64,000 nucleotides of DNA. Origin: an uncultured SAR116 cluster alpha proteobacterium (GTDB taxonomy: Bacteria; Pseudomonadota; Alphaproteobacteria; Puniceispirillales; Marisalimonadaceae). The DNA is taken from contig CACJFI010000005.1 of NCBI GenBank assembly GCA_902592615.1, forward strand, positions 1 to 64,000, written 5' to 3'. Numbering within the stretch: position 1 is the first letter of the stretch; every line of letters begins with the position of its first letter. Below the pieces are notes generated by a model, which was given only the letters and a program-made list of their open reading frames with translations, did not search any database and had not been told where the DNA came from. Both the position numbers and the translations under genes were made by a program. Below, piece by piece: positions 9,510 to 18,593 of this stretch.

Positions 9510-10247
9510 TTGCAAAATATAATTTGCATGAAATGGGGTTCTAGATACGATTTTAGTTTCGTGAATAGATTATACGCGTCAATTAAACGACACACGATTA
9601 GACCAACACGATTATTCTGTTTTACTGACAATGATATGAACATAAATAAAGAGGTAATCTGCAAACCATTACCACAAATAAACATACCTGAAACTATAGC
9701 TTATACCCCTTGGAGAAAATTGAGCGTCTGGCAATACCCTCTATACTCGCTAAAAGGAGATGTTTTATTTTTAGATCTTGATTTAGTAATAACTGGCAAT
9801 CTAGATCGCTTTTTTGATTACAAACCCGGTAATTATTGTGTGATTGAAAACTGGACTCAACTAGGTCAAAACATTGGAAACACAAGTTGCTTTAGATTTC
9901 CTGTTGGGAAATACACTTCAATTTTTAACAATTTTCAAGAAAAACCAGTAGAAATTTGGAAAAAATTTCATATAGAACAAATTTATATAAGCAATGAAAT
10001 AGAAGATCAATTTTTTTGGCCCTCTAACTGGTGTCAAAGCTTTAAACATAACCTTCTTCCTTCTTGGCCCTCTAGAATTTGGAAAGCAGCAGAACTTCCA
10101 AAAGACACAAGCATAGTTGCTTTTACTGGAAAACCTGACCCAGATGACGTTTTAAGAGGAGAATGGCCAGTTAAAAAATATCAAATTTATAAAAAAATTT
10201 ACAAACAACTCAAAACACCACAATGGATTTTAGATAATTGGATATAA
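9510..10247 (+). CDS. GT-A type glycosyltransferase (DxD), TTG start
   Basis: Predicted small glycosyltransferase. After an N-terminal strand with RLYASIKRHT and FCFTDND, the metal/nucleotide-sugar DxD motif appears in GDVLFLDLDLVITGNLD (D89, D91). The WRKLSVWQYPLYSLKG segment just before it resembles LPS glycosyltransferase-like proteins related to GT8. No membrane segment, so probably cytoplasmic. The start is a TTG at 9510 preceded by AAGGA at about 9499-9503, a better initiation site than the ATG six codons on. Sugar and acceptor unknown. Divergent from the GT4 gene, so the 81-base gap should hold both promoters. Confidence 0.75.
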   Translation: MQNIICMKWGSRYDFSFVNRLYASIKRHTIRPTRLFCFTDNDMNINKEVICKPLPQINIPETIAYTPWRKLSVWQYPLYSLKGDVLFLDLDLVITGNLDRFFDYKPGNYCVIENWTQLGQNIGNTSCFRFPVGKYTSIFNNFQEKPVEIWKKFHIEQIYISNEIEDQFFWPSNWCQSFKHNLLPSWPSRIWKAAELPKDTSIVAFTGKPDPDDVLRGEWPVKKYQIYKKIYKQLKTPQWILDNWI

Positions 10248-10248
10248 A

Positions 10249-11217
10249 TTAGTTAATTTGATTTATAGGTGCCTTATTCAAAAAAGCTTCTATGACTAAT
10301 AAATAACCAGTAAAAAATTTTTCATATGCTTCATAAGATACATAACCAATATGAGGAGTGAGAATTGTATTTTTTGTTTTTCTCAGGATGTGATCTTTAG
10401 GTAAAGGTTCTTGATCATAAACATCCAAAGCAGCACAAGAAATCGTACCATCGTTTAAAGCGTTTATAAGATCTTGTTCGTTGATGATTGGACCTCTGCT
10501 AGTATTTACTATAACAGAATTTTTTTTCATCAACTTTAACTTATTTTTATCAACGTATCCTCTTGTTCTTTCTGACAACCTTGTGTGTATTGTTAAAATA
10601 TCAGACATTTCAAATAAATCTGAACTTTCAACATATTCAACATTTATTTTTTTACATTCTTCATGATTTAAATTATGGCTCCATGCAATAACTCTCATTC
10701 CAAACGCTTTAGCAAAATTAGCAACTTGTTTTCCTTGTTTCCCTAAGCCAAATATTCCTAAAGTATGACCTTTTAATCCCTTTCCGATAGTTGTTTGCCA
10801 TTTGCCACTTTTCATGTTTTCAATTTCAGTTTGTAATCCTCTCCAACTATTCATTATTAAGGCCCATGTTAATTCGGCTGTTGAGTGAATTTTAGTATCA
10901 GTTCCACAATAAACTACCTTTTTTTTCTTAAGAGCACCAATATCTATCGAAGCATTCCACATGCCACTTGTGATAACTAACTTTAAATTTGAAAGCTCAT
11001 TAATTAAATCTTCCGGTAGTGGTGTTCTCTCTCTCATTAAACATAAAACGTCATATTTAGATAATATATCTGACAGTTTTTTTTCTTTTCCAATATATTT
11101 GTTAAAAACATCAAGCTCTATCTTATCACTAAGTAATTCCCAATTAGCAAAATCACGCGAGACATTTTGGTAATCATCAAGGATAGCAACATTTAATTTT
11201 TTACTCTTAATAGTCAA
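10249..11217 (-). CDS. D-isomer-specific 2-hydroxyacid dehydrogenase
   Basis: NAD(P)-dependent oxidoreductase of the D-2-hydroxyacid dehydrogenase family (phosphoglycerate / glyoxylate / hydroxypyruvate reductase relatives). 322 residues; Rossmann loop GLGKQG (157-162), then the catalytic trio Arg in NTSRGP (R241), Glu in VYDQEP (E270) and His in LTPHIGY (H289). The short length, without an ACT domain, argues against biosynthetic SerA. Starts with TTG overlapping the TGA stop of the upstream flavoprotein gene (TTGA at 11214-11217), so the two are translationally coupled and likely share a pathway. Substrate unknown. Confidence 0.85.
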   Translation of the reverse strand: MTIKSKKLNVAILDDYQNVSRDFANWELLSDKIELDVFNKYIGKEKKLSDILSKYDVLCLMRERTPLPEDLINELSNLKLVITSGMWNASIDIGALKKKKVVYCGTDTKIHSTAELTWALIMNSWRGLQTEIENMKSGKWQTTIGKGLKGHTLGIFGLGKQGKQVANFAKAFGMRVIAWSHNLNHEECKKINVEYVESSDLFEMSDILTIHTRLSERTRGYVDKNKLKLMKKNSVIVNTSRGPIINEQDLINALNDGTISCAALDVYDQEPLPKDHILRKTKNTILTPHIGYVSYEAYEKFFTGYLLVIEAFLNKAPINQIN

Positions 11218-12680
11218 CTGCTTGCTCCATATCCAGCTATTCTCCCAAAAACTGCGCCAGATGTTAATCCTGAACCTCCAGGATAACCATTAAAAAAAAC
11301 TCCGCCTACTAATTCTCCACAAGCATAAAGACCACTTATTGGTTCATTGTTATTATTTAAAACTGAACCCTGTTCATTTATTTTTAATCCTCCATATGTA
11401 AATGTAATTCCACCAGTAACAGGGAAAGCTTTAAATGGTCCTTTATCAATTCTTTGAGCCCAATTTGATTTTTTAATATCTAAACCTAAAGTGGACTTAC
11501 CATCTAAGATTGTAGGATCAAAAGGGGTAGATGTATCAACAGAATTATTAAATTCTTCTATTGTTTTTTTTGTTTCAATTTTGTCAATTCCATCCATTTT
11601 TTGAATAAGCTCATCTATAGTTTTTGCTTCAACAAAATGAGCATCATGAAATCTATATTCTTCATAAAGCAAGTCAAAAACTTTACTATCAAAAATTTGC
11701 CAAGCAAAATGGTTTGGCTGTTCCAAAACCTTTCTTCCATATTGAGCGTAGGTGTAATTCCTAAAATTTTTTCCTTCATCTAGAAATCTTTGTCCTTTTT
11801 CATTAATCATAATACCTAAAAAATAACAAATCTTTCGATAATTTTTTCTTTCTTTTGGTTCCAAATCTAATCCTCCATAATTTTTCATATGAAGGTCCAT
11901 TGGTGTTGCATGGCAACCATCATACAAACCATTTTTTTTGGCTCCCAGCTTGAGGGCCATATTTAGACCATCTCCAGTATTATGAGGAGTGCCTCTTACC
12001 TTAGCTTTTAACCACTCCTTTCCAATGAAAAATTTTCGTAAATAATCATTAGCTTCAAAACCACCAGAGGCTAAGATAACCGAGTCAGATTCTATTTTTT
12101 TTTCTCCTATATAAACACCCATAACTTTATTATGTTTGAAAAATAGGCCTGTAATAGGACTATCATAAAAGATTTTTCCACCTAAAGATAAAAAAGCAGA
12201 TAATTCTTGATTAAATAATCCTACACCTTCATTTTCTGAAGCAAGAGTTAAGCCTCCCCAAAAAATGTGTTTCCCATCTTTAATGAAACTTTGTCTAGAA
12301 TATATTGGTTCAAATTTTATATTATGAGAAGAAAGCCATTGAATTGTTTCTAATGACTTAGATACTAAAATTTCTTGTTCCCAGCTAAGTGGTCTACCGT
12401 CATTGAAGTTCAACAGATCCTTTTTAAAGTTTTCTTGTGTGTAGGAACCAAAGTCTGTGTCTTTTAATCTTTCATCATTTGGATTGTCCAAAAGATCTAT
12501 TAACTGATCTCCAGTTTCATAAGAAAATCTCATTGCTCCAGCAGTATATTTAGTATTTCCACCTGCCATATTTTTATCAGCTTTTTCATAAATCGTGACT
12601 TCTGCACCTTTTTCTAATGAAGCAATACCAGCTGATAATGCGGCATTACCAGAGCCAACAATTATAATTTTTTTCGACAT
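11214..12680 (-). CDS. FAD-dependent dehydrogenase, tricarballylate dehydrogenase (TcuA)-like
   Basis: Flavoprotein of the fumarate reductase/succinate dehydrogenase type. The N-terminus is a FAD-binding Rossmann motif, IVGSGNAALSAGIASLEKG, followed by GGNTKYTAGAMRFSYE, which is the TcuA pattern; the C-terminus has GLYACGELVGGVFFNGYPGG, the second FAD contact. About 488 residues. I place the start at the ATG at 12680, seven bases after GGAAA, rather than at an in-frame ATG ten codons earlier. TcuA oxidises tricarballylate to cis-aconitate, but many marine relatives act on unknown carboxylates. No TcuB-like electron carrier is adjacent; instead the gene is coupled to a 2-hydroxyacid dehydrogenase. 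Confidence 0.75.
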   Translation of the reverse strand: MSKKIIIVGSGNAALSAGIASLEKGAEVTIYEKADKNMAGGNTKYTAGAMRFSYETGDQLIDLLDNPNDERLKDTDFGSYTQENFKKDLLNFNDGRPLSWEQEILVSKSLETIQWLSSHNIKFEPIYSRQSFIKDGKHIFWGGLTLASENEGVGLFNQELSAFLSLGGKIFYDSPITGLFFKHNKVMGVYIGEKKIESDSVILASGGFEANDYLRKFFIGKEWLKAKVRGTPHNTGDGLNMALKLGAKKNGLYDGCHATPMDLHMKNYGGLDLEPKERKNYRKICYFLGIMINEKGQRFLDEGKNFRNYTYAQYGRKVLEQPNHFAWQIFDSKVFDLLYEEYRFHDAHFVEAKTIDELIQKMDGIDKIETKKTIEEFNNSVDTSTPFDPTILDGKSTLGLDIKKSNWAQRIDKGPFKAFPVTGGITFTYGGLKINEQGSVLNNNNEPISGLYACGELVGGVFFNGYPGGSGLTSGAVFGRIAGYGASS

Positions 12681-12778
12681 TTTAAATTTCCAATTAAATA
12701 CATCATTCATTTAGGATTGTTTATTTATTGTTATTATTTAAAATAGGAGTTTTCAAGTTCAATTTTTCAAGGCTTAAT

Positions 12779-13699
12779 ATGTCCTCAAATTTAATTGGAT
12801 CATTGATCTGGTTGTTGTTTATTTTTTTATCAGTATTTTCTCATATGATAATTAAGTCACTAACTGGGGAAGTGGATTTTGTCATTACGTTATTTGCTAG
12901 GTTTGTTTATTCATTACCTCTACTATTGATTTTAGCCTTTCTTGCTAGAAAGATGCTTTTTATACAAATAAATCATTGGAATAACATATTTATTCGCTCT
13001 TTATTTGGTTTCGCAACAATGATCATGGTTTTTTCATCTTTACAACTTATTCCCATTGGCTTAACTACAGCCTTAGCTCAGAGTTCAGCTATATATGTTA
13101 CATTATTATCTCCATTGGTTTTAGGAGAAAAAATTGGCCTCATTAGGTGGACAGCTGTAATAACTGGATTAATTGGGGTTTTTTTAATGATTAATCCCAT
13201 TGGTATTATAAAAAAAACAAGTGAATTATCATCATTAGGATTATTACTTGCTTTTGGTAGCGCAATAACTCATGCAGGTTTAGCATTAATACTTAGAAAA
13301 ATTGGTAAAACAGAACATCCTGCGTCAACAGCTCTAATACATAATCTCATAACTTCGATAATAATAATTATTGCTATAATTGTTTTTGGTACTAGATTTT
13401 ATGGAACACCAGGAAAATACGGTATTGAAATTTTAATTACACCAAGTTTTATATTTTATTCCTTAATTTTTTTAGGAGTAGTAGGCTCATTAGTTCAATA
13501 TTTAATGGCACAAAGTTATAAATTTGCAGAAGCAACCATTTTAGTAACTCTTAGATATTTAGCCATTCCCATAGCCGCTATCTTTGGTTATATAATATGG
13601 AATGAAATTCCAACTTCTAATCAGATTATGGGAGGATCAATTGTAATTGGCTCTTGTCTATTGATAACTTACAGAGAAATGAAGAAAAATAAAAATTAA
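12779..13699 (+). CDS. EamA/DMT-family transporter
   Basis: Inner-membrane drug/metabolite transporter with two EamA repeats and about ten hydrophobic helices; substrate unknown. The first repeat includes RSLFGFATMIMVFSSLQLIP and AQSSAIYVTLLSPLVLGEKI, the second GVVGSLVQYLMAQSYKFAEA and ATILVTLRYLAIPIAAIFG. I set the start at the ATG at 12779 because AAGG lies six bases before it; an upstream TTG at 12728 would add 17 residues with no family match. Divergent from the TcuA-like gene, so it could export or import that pathway's substrate (speculative). The last four bases overlap the convergent ggt gene. Confidence 0.8.
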   Translation: MSSNLIGSLIWLLFIFLSVFSHMIIKSLTGEVDFVITLFARFVYSLPLLLILAFLARKMLFIQINHWNNIFIRSLFGFATMIMVFSSLQLIPIGLTTALAQSSAIYVTLLSPLVLGEKIGLIRWTAVITGLIGVFLMINPIGIIKKTSELSSLGLLLAFGSAITHAGLALILRKIGKTEHPASTALIHNLITSIIIIIAIIVFGTRFYGTPGKYGIEILITPSFIFYSLIFLGVVGSLVQYLMAQSYKFAEATILVTLRYLAIPIAAIFGYIIWNEIPTSNQIMGGSIVIGSCLLITYREMKKNKN

Positions 13700-15300
13700 T
13701 ACCCTATTGCACACCCATCTTTTCTAAAATCACTAGCTCCAATTAAAATATTTTTTTTTGTATCTACAAATATTATTTGACCACCACCAATGGGCGAGAC
13801 AGAATAATTAATTTCATGTCCTCTTGAAATCATGTCTTGTATAACAGAATTATCAAAATTTTTTTCGAAATCTAAAACATTGTTGTTTGGGAAAACTCTG
13901 GGCAAGTCAAGAGCTTCTTGAGGGCTTAGTCCATAATCAATCATTTGTGATAAAACGTATGCATGTCCAGCTGCTTGATATTGACCACCCATAACTCCAA
14001 AAGAGCCAATTAATTTATTTTTGTTTGATATCATTGCTGGAATGATAGTATGTAGAGGTCTTTTATTTGGATAAAGTTTATTTGGATGACCTTCTATTAA
14101 ATTAAAGCCTCGTCCTCTGCAATGAAAAAGAATACCACTTTTAGGTGCTGTGATTCCACTACCAAAAGGGTCAAAAAGTGAATTAATAAAAGAAATTGTC
14201 ATTCCATTTTTATCTCTTACTGTTAAATAAATAGTATCAGGATGATCAGGAAACAGACTTTTCTCATATACTTTAGCTCGTTTAAAATCAATTTTAGAAG
14301 CATAATATTCCAGTGACTTTTTGCTTAAAAAACTTGTCACAGATAATTTGTTATAATGAGTATCTGCAAGATATTGATCTCTTAGGAAGTATCCTATTTT
14401 AACTGCTTCACAAAATAAATGGATATAGTCATTTTTAGACATACTCTTAACGTTAAAATGTTCAAGTATTCCTAATATAATTAGAGCAACTATACCTTGA
14501 CCATTTGGAGGACATTCATGTATTTTGATATTTCGATAATTTTGAGATATAGGTTTTATCCATTCTGCGCTTGAATTTATAAAATCATTTTTAGTATGGC
14601 ATCCTCCAATACTATTTAATTTTTCAAGCATATCGTCTGCCACCCAACCATTGTAAAACCCTACAGCTCCTTCAGTAGCAATTGTATCAAAAGTGTTTGA
14701 TAATTTTGTGTTTTTAAAGTTTTCCATTACATTAAATGGTTTTTTATCTTTTAAAAAAATCTTTGATGTATCTCTATCAGCTAGCAATTTTTTTTTGTTT
14801 TTGGCCCAATCATATGCTACTCTTTCATGCACAATTATACCTGATCTGGCATAGTTTATAGCAGGCTGGAATATTTCATTCCAAGGCATGTAACCGTGTT
14901 CTTTATGAAGTAAACTCCATCCTGAAACAGCACCTGGTATTGTGATTGCATCAGGCATTTCAGGTTTAATAAATTTTATACCTTTATTTAGAAGACGACT
15001 AGCGTTTGAATTTTCCGAAGACTTTCCAGACGCATTTAGAGCTTTTATATCAGAGCTACCGTCAGTTGAAAGCATTGCAAAACAATCTCCTCCAATGCCT
15101 GTCATATGTGGTTCTGCAACACATAAAACTGCGCTCATTGCTAATGCTGCATCAACAGCATTTCCTCCACTTTTTAAAATTTCAACACCCGTTGACGAAG
15201 CTACATAATGTGATGATGCAGTCATAAAGTTTGAACTTATTACATTAGATTTGCCGGGGTTTGAAAAATCTCGGGTAATAAATTTATCTAATGACTTCAT
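13696..15300 (-). CDS. ggt: Gamma-glutamyltransferase family protein
   Basis: Ntn-hydrolase proenzyme that cleaves gamma-glutamyl bonds of glutathione or related amides and self-processes before the catalytic Thr. 534 residues. The N-terminal subunit has MTASSHYVASSTGVEILKSG and AEPHMTGIGGDCF; the nucleophile is T356 in DTIYLTVRDKNG, aligned with the TTHYSVVD site of the Escherichia coli enzyme; FINSLFDPFGSGI follows. No signal peptide is visible, unlike the periplasmic E. coli enzyme, so a cytoplasmic role (as in YwrD-type members) is likely. ATG start at 15300. Confidence 0.85.
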   Translation of the reverse strand: MKSLDKFITRDFSNPGKSNVISSNFMTASSHYVASSTGVEILKSGGNAVDAALAMSAVLCVAEPHMTGIGGDCFAMLSTDGSSDIKALNASGKSSENSNASRLLNKGIKFIKPEMPDAITIPGAVSGWSLLHKEHGYMPWNEIFQPAINYARSGIIVHERVAYDWAKNKKKLLADRDTSKIFLKDKKPFNVMENFKNTKLSNTFDTIATEGAVGFYNGWVADDMLEKLNSIGGCHTKNDFINSSAEWIKPISQNYRNIKIHECPPNGQGIVALIILGILEHFNVKSMSKNDYIHLFCEAVKIGYFLRDQYLADTHYNKLSVTSFLSKKSLEYYASKIDFKRAKVYEKSLFPDHPDTIYLTVRDKNGMTISFINSLFDPFGSGITAPKSGILFHCRGRGFNLIEGHPNKLYPNKRPLHTIIPAMISNKNKLIGSFGVMGGQYQAAGHAYVLSQMIDYGLSPQEALDLPRVFPNNNVLDFEKNFDNSVIQDMISRGHEINYSVSPIGGGQIIFVDTKKNILIGASDFRKDGCAIGY

Positions 15301-15343
15301 GAAGATCCATTTAAATAATTCTGATTAAGATAATATATCAAGT

Positions 15344-16543
15344 CTATATTAATAACTTTTTAACATTTTTTGCAGCTTGTCTAATCCTTTGTTCATTCTC
15401 TACCAAACCAACTCTTACGTAACCTTCTCCAAATTCACCAAAAGCTACACCTGGAGAGACTGCGACATCTGCTTTGAGCATTAATTCTTTTGCAAACTCT
15501 AAAGAACCTTTATCTTTATATTTAGCTGGTATTGGAGCCCAAGCAAACATACTTGCTTTTGGACTAGGAATATTCCACCCAGCCCTAGCCATAGAGTTTA
15601 TAAGAATGTCTCTTCTTTTTTGATAAGTATTTCTTATTTCTTGAACACAATCTTGAGGACCATTTAATGCTGTTGCTGCCGCAACTTGAACAGGCGTAAA
15701 AGCTCCATAATCTAAATACGACTTAATTCTAGTAAGCGCACTAATAAGTCTTATATTGCCAACAGCAAAACCTATTCTCCATCCAGCCATTGCATATGTC
15801 TTAGACATCGAAGTAAATTCTACGGCCACTTCTTTTGCTTTTGGTATTTGAAGAATTGAAGGAGGTGGAGAATTATCATAATATATTTCTGCATATGCAA
15901 GATCAGATAATATATAAACATTGTATTTAAGAGCAATTTTTACCACTTCTTCATAAAATTTTAATGATACGACTTGTGCGGTTGGATTGGAGGGAAAGGA
16001 TACAATTATAGCTACTGGAGCAGGTACACTTTCAATAATAGATCTTTCTAATCGTTCTAAATATAAATCAGGATTAAAAATTCCATCATCCATGGCTGGT
16101 AAATGACGTAATGAAGCACCTGCAATTATAAACCCGTAAGGATGAATAGGATATGAAGGGTTCGGAGATAGTATTATGTCTCCAGGTGATGTTATTGCTT
16201 GAGCCAAATTAGCTAGGCCTTCTTTCGAACCCAAGGTAACTATTACTTCATCTTCAGGATCTAAATTAACGTCAAAGCGCCTTTTATAGTATGCAGCCTG
16301 CGCTTTTCTGAGCCCATTGATACCTTTACTCGTAGAGTATCTTCCAGTACCAGGTTTTTCTACAGTTTCTTTTAATTTTTGTCTGATATGCTTTGGTGTT
16401 GGCATATCAGGATTTCCCATTCCAAAATCAATTATGTCTTTTCCTTTGGATCTTAGCTTAGCTTTAAGATTATTTACTTCTGCAAAAACATATGGTGGTA
16501 ATCTTTTTATTCTATCAAAATCGTTTCGCATATAATTTTTCAA
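15344..16543 (-). CDS. alaC: PLP aminotransferase, AlaC-like (alanine/glutamate transaminase)
   Basis: Fold-type I PLP-dependent aminotransferase; best match is AlaC, which makes alanine from pyruvate and glutamate, though related LL-DAP aminotransferases share the pattern. The N-terminal FDRIKRLPPYVFAEV and IDFGMGNPDMPTP are AlaC-like; SNPTAQ binds the cofactor carboxylate region, and the Schiff-base Lys is K248 in SMSKTYAMAGWRIG. 399 residues. The TTG at 16543 is preceded by AAGGA four bases upstream and is chosen; the ATG four codons later has its nearest purine tract too far away. Single gene between ggt and a divergent small protein. Confidence 0.8.
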   Translation of the reverse strand: MKNYMRNDFDRIKRLPPYVFAEVNNLKAKLRSKGKDIIDFGMGNPDMPTPKHIRQKLKETVEKPGTGRYSTSKGINGLRKAQAAYYKRRFDVNLDPEDEVIVTLGSKEGLANLAQAITSPGDIILSPNPSYPIHPYGFIIAGASLRHLPAMDDGIFNPDLYLERLERSIIESVPAPVAIIVSFPSNPTAQVVSLKFYEEVVKIALKYNVYILSDLAYAEIYYDNSPPPSILQIPKAKEVAVEFTSMSKTYAMAGWRIGFAVGNIRLISALTRIKSYLDYGAFTPVQVAAATALNGPQDCVQEIRNTYQKRRDILINSMARAGWNIPSPKASMFAWAPIPAKYKDKGSLEFAKELMLKADVAVSPGVAFGEFGEGYVRVGLVENEQRIRQAAKNVKKLLI

Positions 16544-16594
16544 TTAGTCCTTATTATAACATCTAAAAATTAATTACTTCGTCTATAAATTTGC

Positions 16595-16600
16595 TATAAT
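16595..16600 (+). promoter_or_regulatory. Probable extended -10 promoter for the small protein and amidase genes
   Basis: TGC-TATAAT: a perfect -10 hexamer preceded by the TGn extension. No clear -35 is visible, as is common for extended -10 promoters. It would start transcription near 16607, about 35 bases before the ATG at 16643. Prediction by motif only. Confidence 0.4.
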
Positions 16601-16642
16601 TAATATTATGTTAAGGTGTAATATGTTTATTTTAAGGTATCA

Positions 16643-17041
16643 ATGCGTTTTTTAAGTAAAGTTATTTTTTTTCTATCAGGGATTACAGTTATTGGGCTGA
16701 TGCTATGGTTTGGTATGCCTAACATTCAACGAGCATTTAAACCTGTAAAAGTGATTTCAGTTACAATTACTCTAAATAATAAATGTTCTGTTGATGATGA
16801 TAGTTTTGTAGTTGCTGTTCCAGGAACAGATATAATTTTTCCTTTTAAAAAAGGTGTAGCAAGATATAGATTGAAATCAGATAGAAAAGTACAACTCATA
16901 TCTAACCCAAAATATAAATCAGTCCGTTACGTTGGTATTCATGTACCTGTAGAAAAAAAGTTAATATTAGAAGCTGACTGTGCAACCTCGCCAAGATTAA
17001 AAGGAATCTTTGGTTCTATGAAAAATCAATTCAAAAATTAA
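16643..17041 (+). CDS. Small single-pass membrane protein of unknown function
   Basis: Not recognised. 132 residues with one N-terminal hydrophobic helix (about 6-25) that would anchor it in the inner membrane, followed by a short soluble domain rich in beta-type sequence and basic residues, with two cysteines (in NNKCSVDD and EADCATSP) that could form a disulfide if periplasmic. ATG start with AAGG five to six bases upstream. Eleven bases before the amidase gene and under the same probable promoter, so co-expression is likely; a functional link is unproven. Confidence 0.65.
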   Translation: MRFLSKVIFFLSGITVIGLMLWFGMPNIQRAFKPVKVISVTITLNNKCSVDDDSFVVAVPGTDIIFPFKKGVARYRLKSDRKVQLISNPKYKSVRYVGIHVPVEKKLILEADCATSPRLKGIFGSMKNQFKN

Positions 17042-17052
17042 GAGAGGTTTAA

Positions 17053-18471
17053 ATGAAAAACTTAAATAAAAATTTACCAAACAACCCTCTTAAAGGCATA
17101 ACAATTGAAAAATTAGGTCAAATGTTCAGAAATAATTTAATTAGCTGTAAAGAAGTTACATCAATTTATTATGAAAGAATAAGGATTTTAAATCCACACC
17201 TTCACGCTTATATATATACAGACGAGGAAAAAGGGCTTTTCTGGGCAGATGGAATAGACAAATTATTTTCTTGTGGTGTTGATTTAGGACCTCTAATGGG
17301 TATACCTGTTGCAATTAAAGATATTTGTTCTGTAAATGAAATGCCAACGACTAATGGATCACAGATAAACAGTGATGATATTACAGGGCCAGAAGGCAAT
17401 CTTGTTAAAAGGCTAAAATCTCTTGGTTGTGTTATTTTAGGTAAAACACACACTGTTGAGTTTGCCTTAGGCGCAACCGGGCTAAATAAATATAGAGGCA
17501 CCCCTAAAAATCCATGGGATGACAAAATACATAGAATGCCAGGAGGATCAAGTAGTGGCTCTGCTGTAGCTGTTGCTTCTGGTCTTGCTGCTTTCGCCAT
17601 TGGCACAGATACTGGCGGTTCAGTAAGAATTCCTGCTTCACTTAATGGTATAGTTGGATTAAAAACAACAAAAAACAGATGGCCAACCGATGGGATTTTT
17701 CCTTTATCGCCTACTTTAGATACTCCTGGACCTATAGCAAGAAATGTTAAAGATACAAAATTAATTTTTAATACATATAATGGTACATTTATAGACCAAA
17801 AACCCATAAAGCTTGATGATATGACATTTGGAAAGCTCAAAGAACCTTTCACATCAAATTTAGATCCAGAAGTTGAAGAAGCATACCAGATTATTTGTGA
17901 TAAATTAGAAAATTTAGGTGCAACTATTGATGACGTTATAATTCCTGAGGCAAATGAAAAAGCAACTTTGTTTCCTGCAATTGTTGGATCAGAAATTATT
18001 AGTGCTTTTGGAATAGATAGGTTTAATAAAAATGTTGAAAAAATGGATCCAGTAACTGGAAACAGGGCCAAGTTAGGTGTTAAAGTATCATCATTTGAAT
18101 ACATTAAGGCAAAAAATAGAGTATCGGAATTAGAAAACATTATTGGAAAATATTTTACGAAATATGATGCTCTTATCTCACCTACAACTGTAATGCAGGC
18201 CCTTGAAGTTGACAAATCAACAATAGGTGGAGAACTCCACGAAAGAAGCCTTCTTGCATCGGCAAACACACAACCTGTAAATATTTTTGGATTATGTGGA
18301 ATTACTTTTCCCATTCATAGTTTGTTGAATAATAAAAATAGCAAAACATTACCAATTGGTTTACAAATCATATGTGGTAAAAACGAAGATGAGAAAGCAG
18401 TTGAAATTGCTCTGGCTCTAGAAAATTATCTGGGAGAGCCTCAACTTCCTGACGTCAGCAAGTTTTTATAA
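17053..18471 (+). CDS. Amidase-signature family amidohydrolase
   Basis: Hydrolyses a C-N amide bond of an unidentified substrate. 472 residues with a complete Ser-cisSer-Lys triad: Lys in GIPVAIKDI (K89), the glycine/serine loop PGGSSSGSAVAVASG (S166 onward), and nucleophile S190 in DTGGSVRIPAS. The following GLKTTKNRWPTDGIFPLSPT and LDTPGPIAR resemble the amidase domain of allophanate hydrolases and AtzF-like enzymes, but no allophanate C-terminal domain is present. Not GatA: no gatC or gatB is nearby. ATG start after AGAGAGGTT (GAGG). Confidence 0.85.
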   Translation: MKNLNKNLPNNPLKGITIEKLGQMFRNNLISCKEVTSIYYERIRILNPHLHAYIYTDEEKGLFWADGIDKLFSCGVDLGPLMGIPVAIKDICSVNEMPTTNGSQINSDDITGPEGNLVKRLKSLGCVILGKTHTVEFALGATGLNKYRGTPKNPWDDKIHRMPGGSSSGSAVAVASGLAAFAIGTDTGGSVRIPASLNGIVGLKTTKNRWPTDGIFPLSPTLDTPGPIARNVKDTKLIFNTYNGTFIDQKPIKLDDMTFGKLKEPFTSNLDPEVEEAYQIICDKLENLGATIDDVIIPEANEKATLFPAIVGSEIISAFGIDRFNKNVEKMDPVTGNRAKLGVKVSSFEYIKAKNRVSELENIIGKYFTKYDALISPTTVMQALEVDKSTIGGELHERSLLASANTQPVNIFGLCGITFPIHSLLNNKNSKTLPIGLQIICGKNEDEKAVEIALALENYLGEPQLPDVSKFL

Positions 18472-18520
18472 TTTTAGATTTATAAAGACTAACTCAAATA
18501 TAAAAAAATAACTTTTTTAT

Positions 18521-18559
18521 CTTGAAATTTATAATTTAAAAAATTAATTAATATTCAAG
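18521..18559. promoter_or_regulatory. Imperfect inverted repeat before the ABC operon
   Basis: The arms CTTGAA (18521-18526) and TTCAAG (18554-18559) are separated by 27 bases, with further partial symmetry inside. It lies 35 bases before the ABC ATPase start and could be an operator or belong to the promoter. In DNA this AT-rich, chance symmetry is quite possible. Confidence 0.2.
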
Positions 18560-18593
18560 TATTAATAAGGTATCATCTTAAAAGGTAAATATT

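Noticed and set aside
17208-18314. A 368-codon open frame antisense to the amidase gene
   Set aside because: Its translation has no recognisable motif, while the plus-strand frame has a complete amidase triad. Long antisense frames arise from codon bias.
18501-18520. A-tract/T-tract symmetry after the amidase gene as an intrinsic terminator
   Set aside because: The stem would contain only A-U pairs, too weak to support a terminator call.
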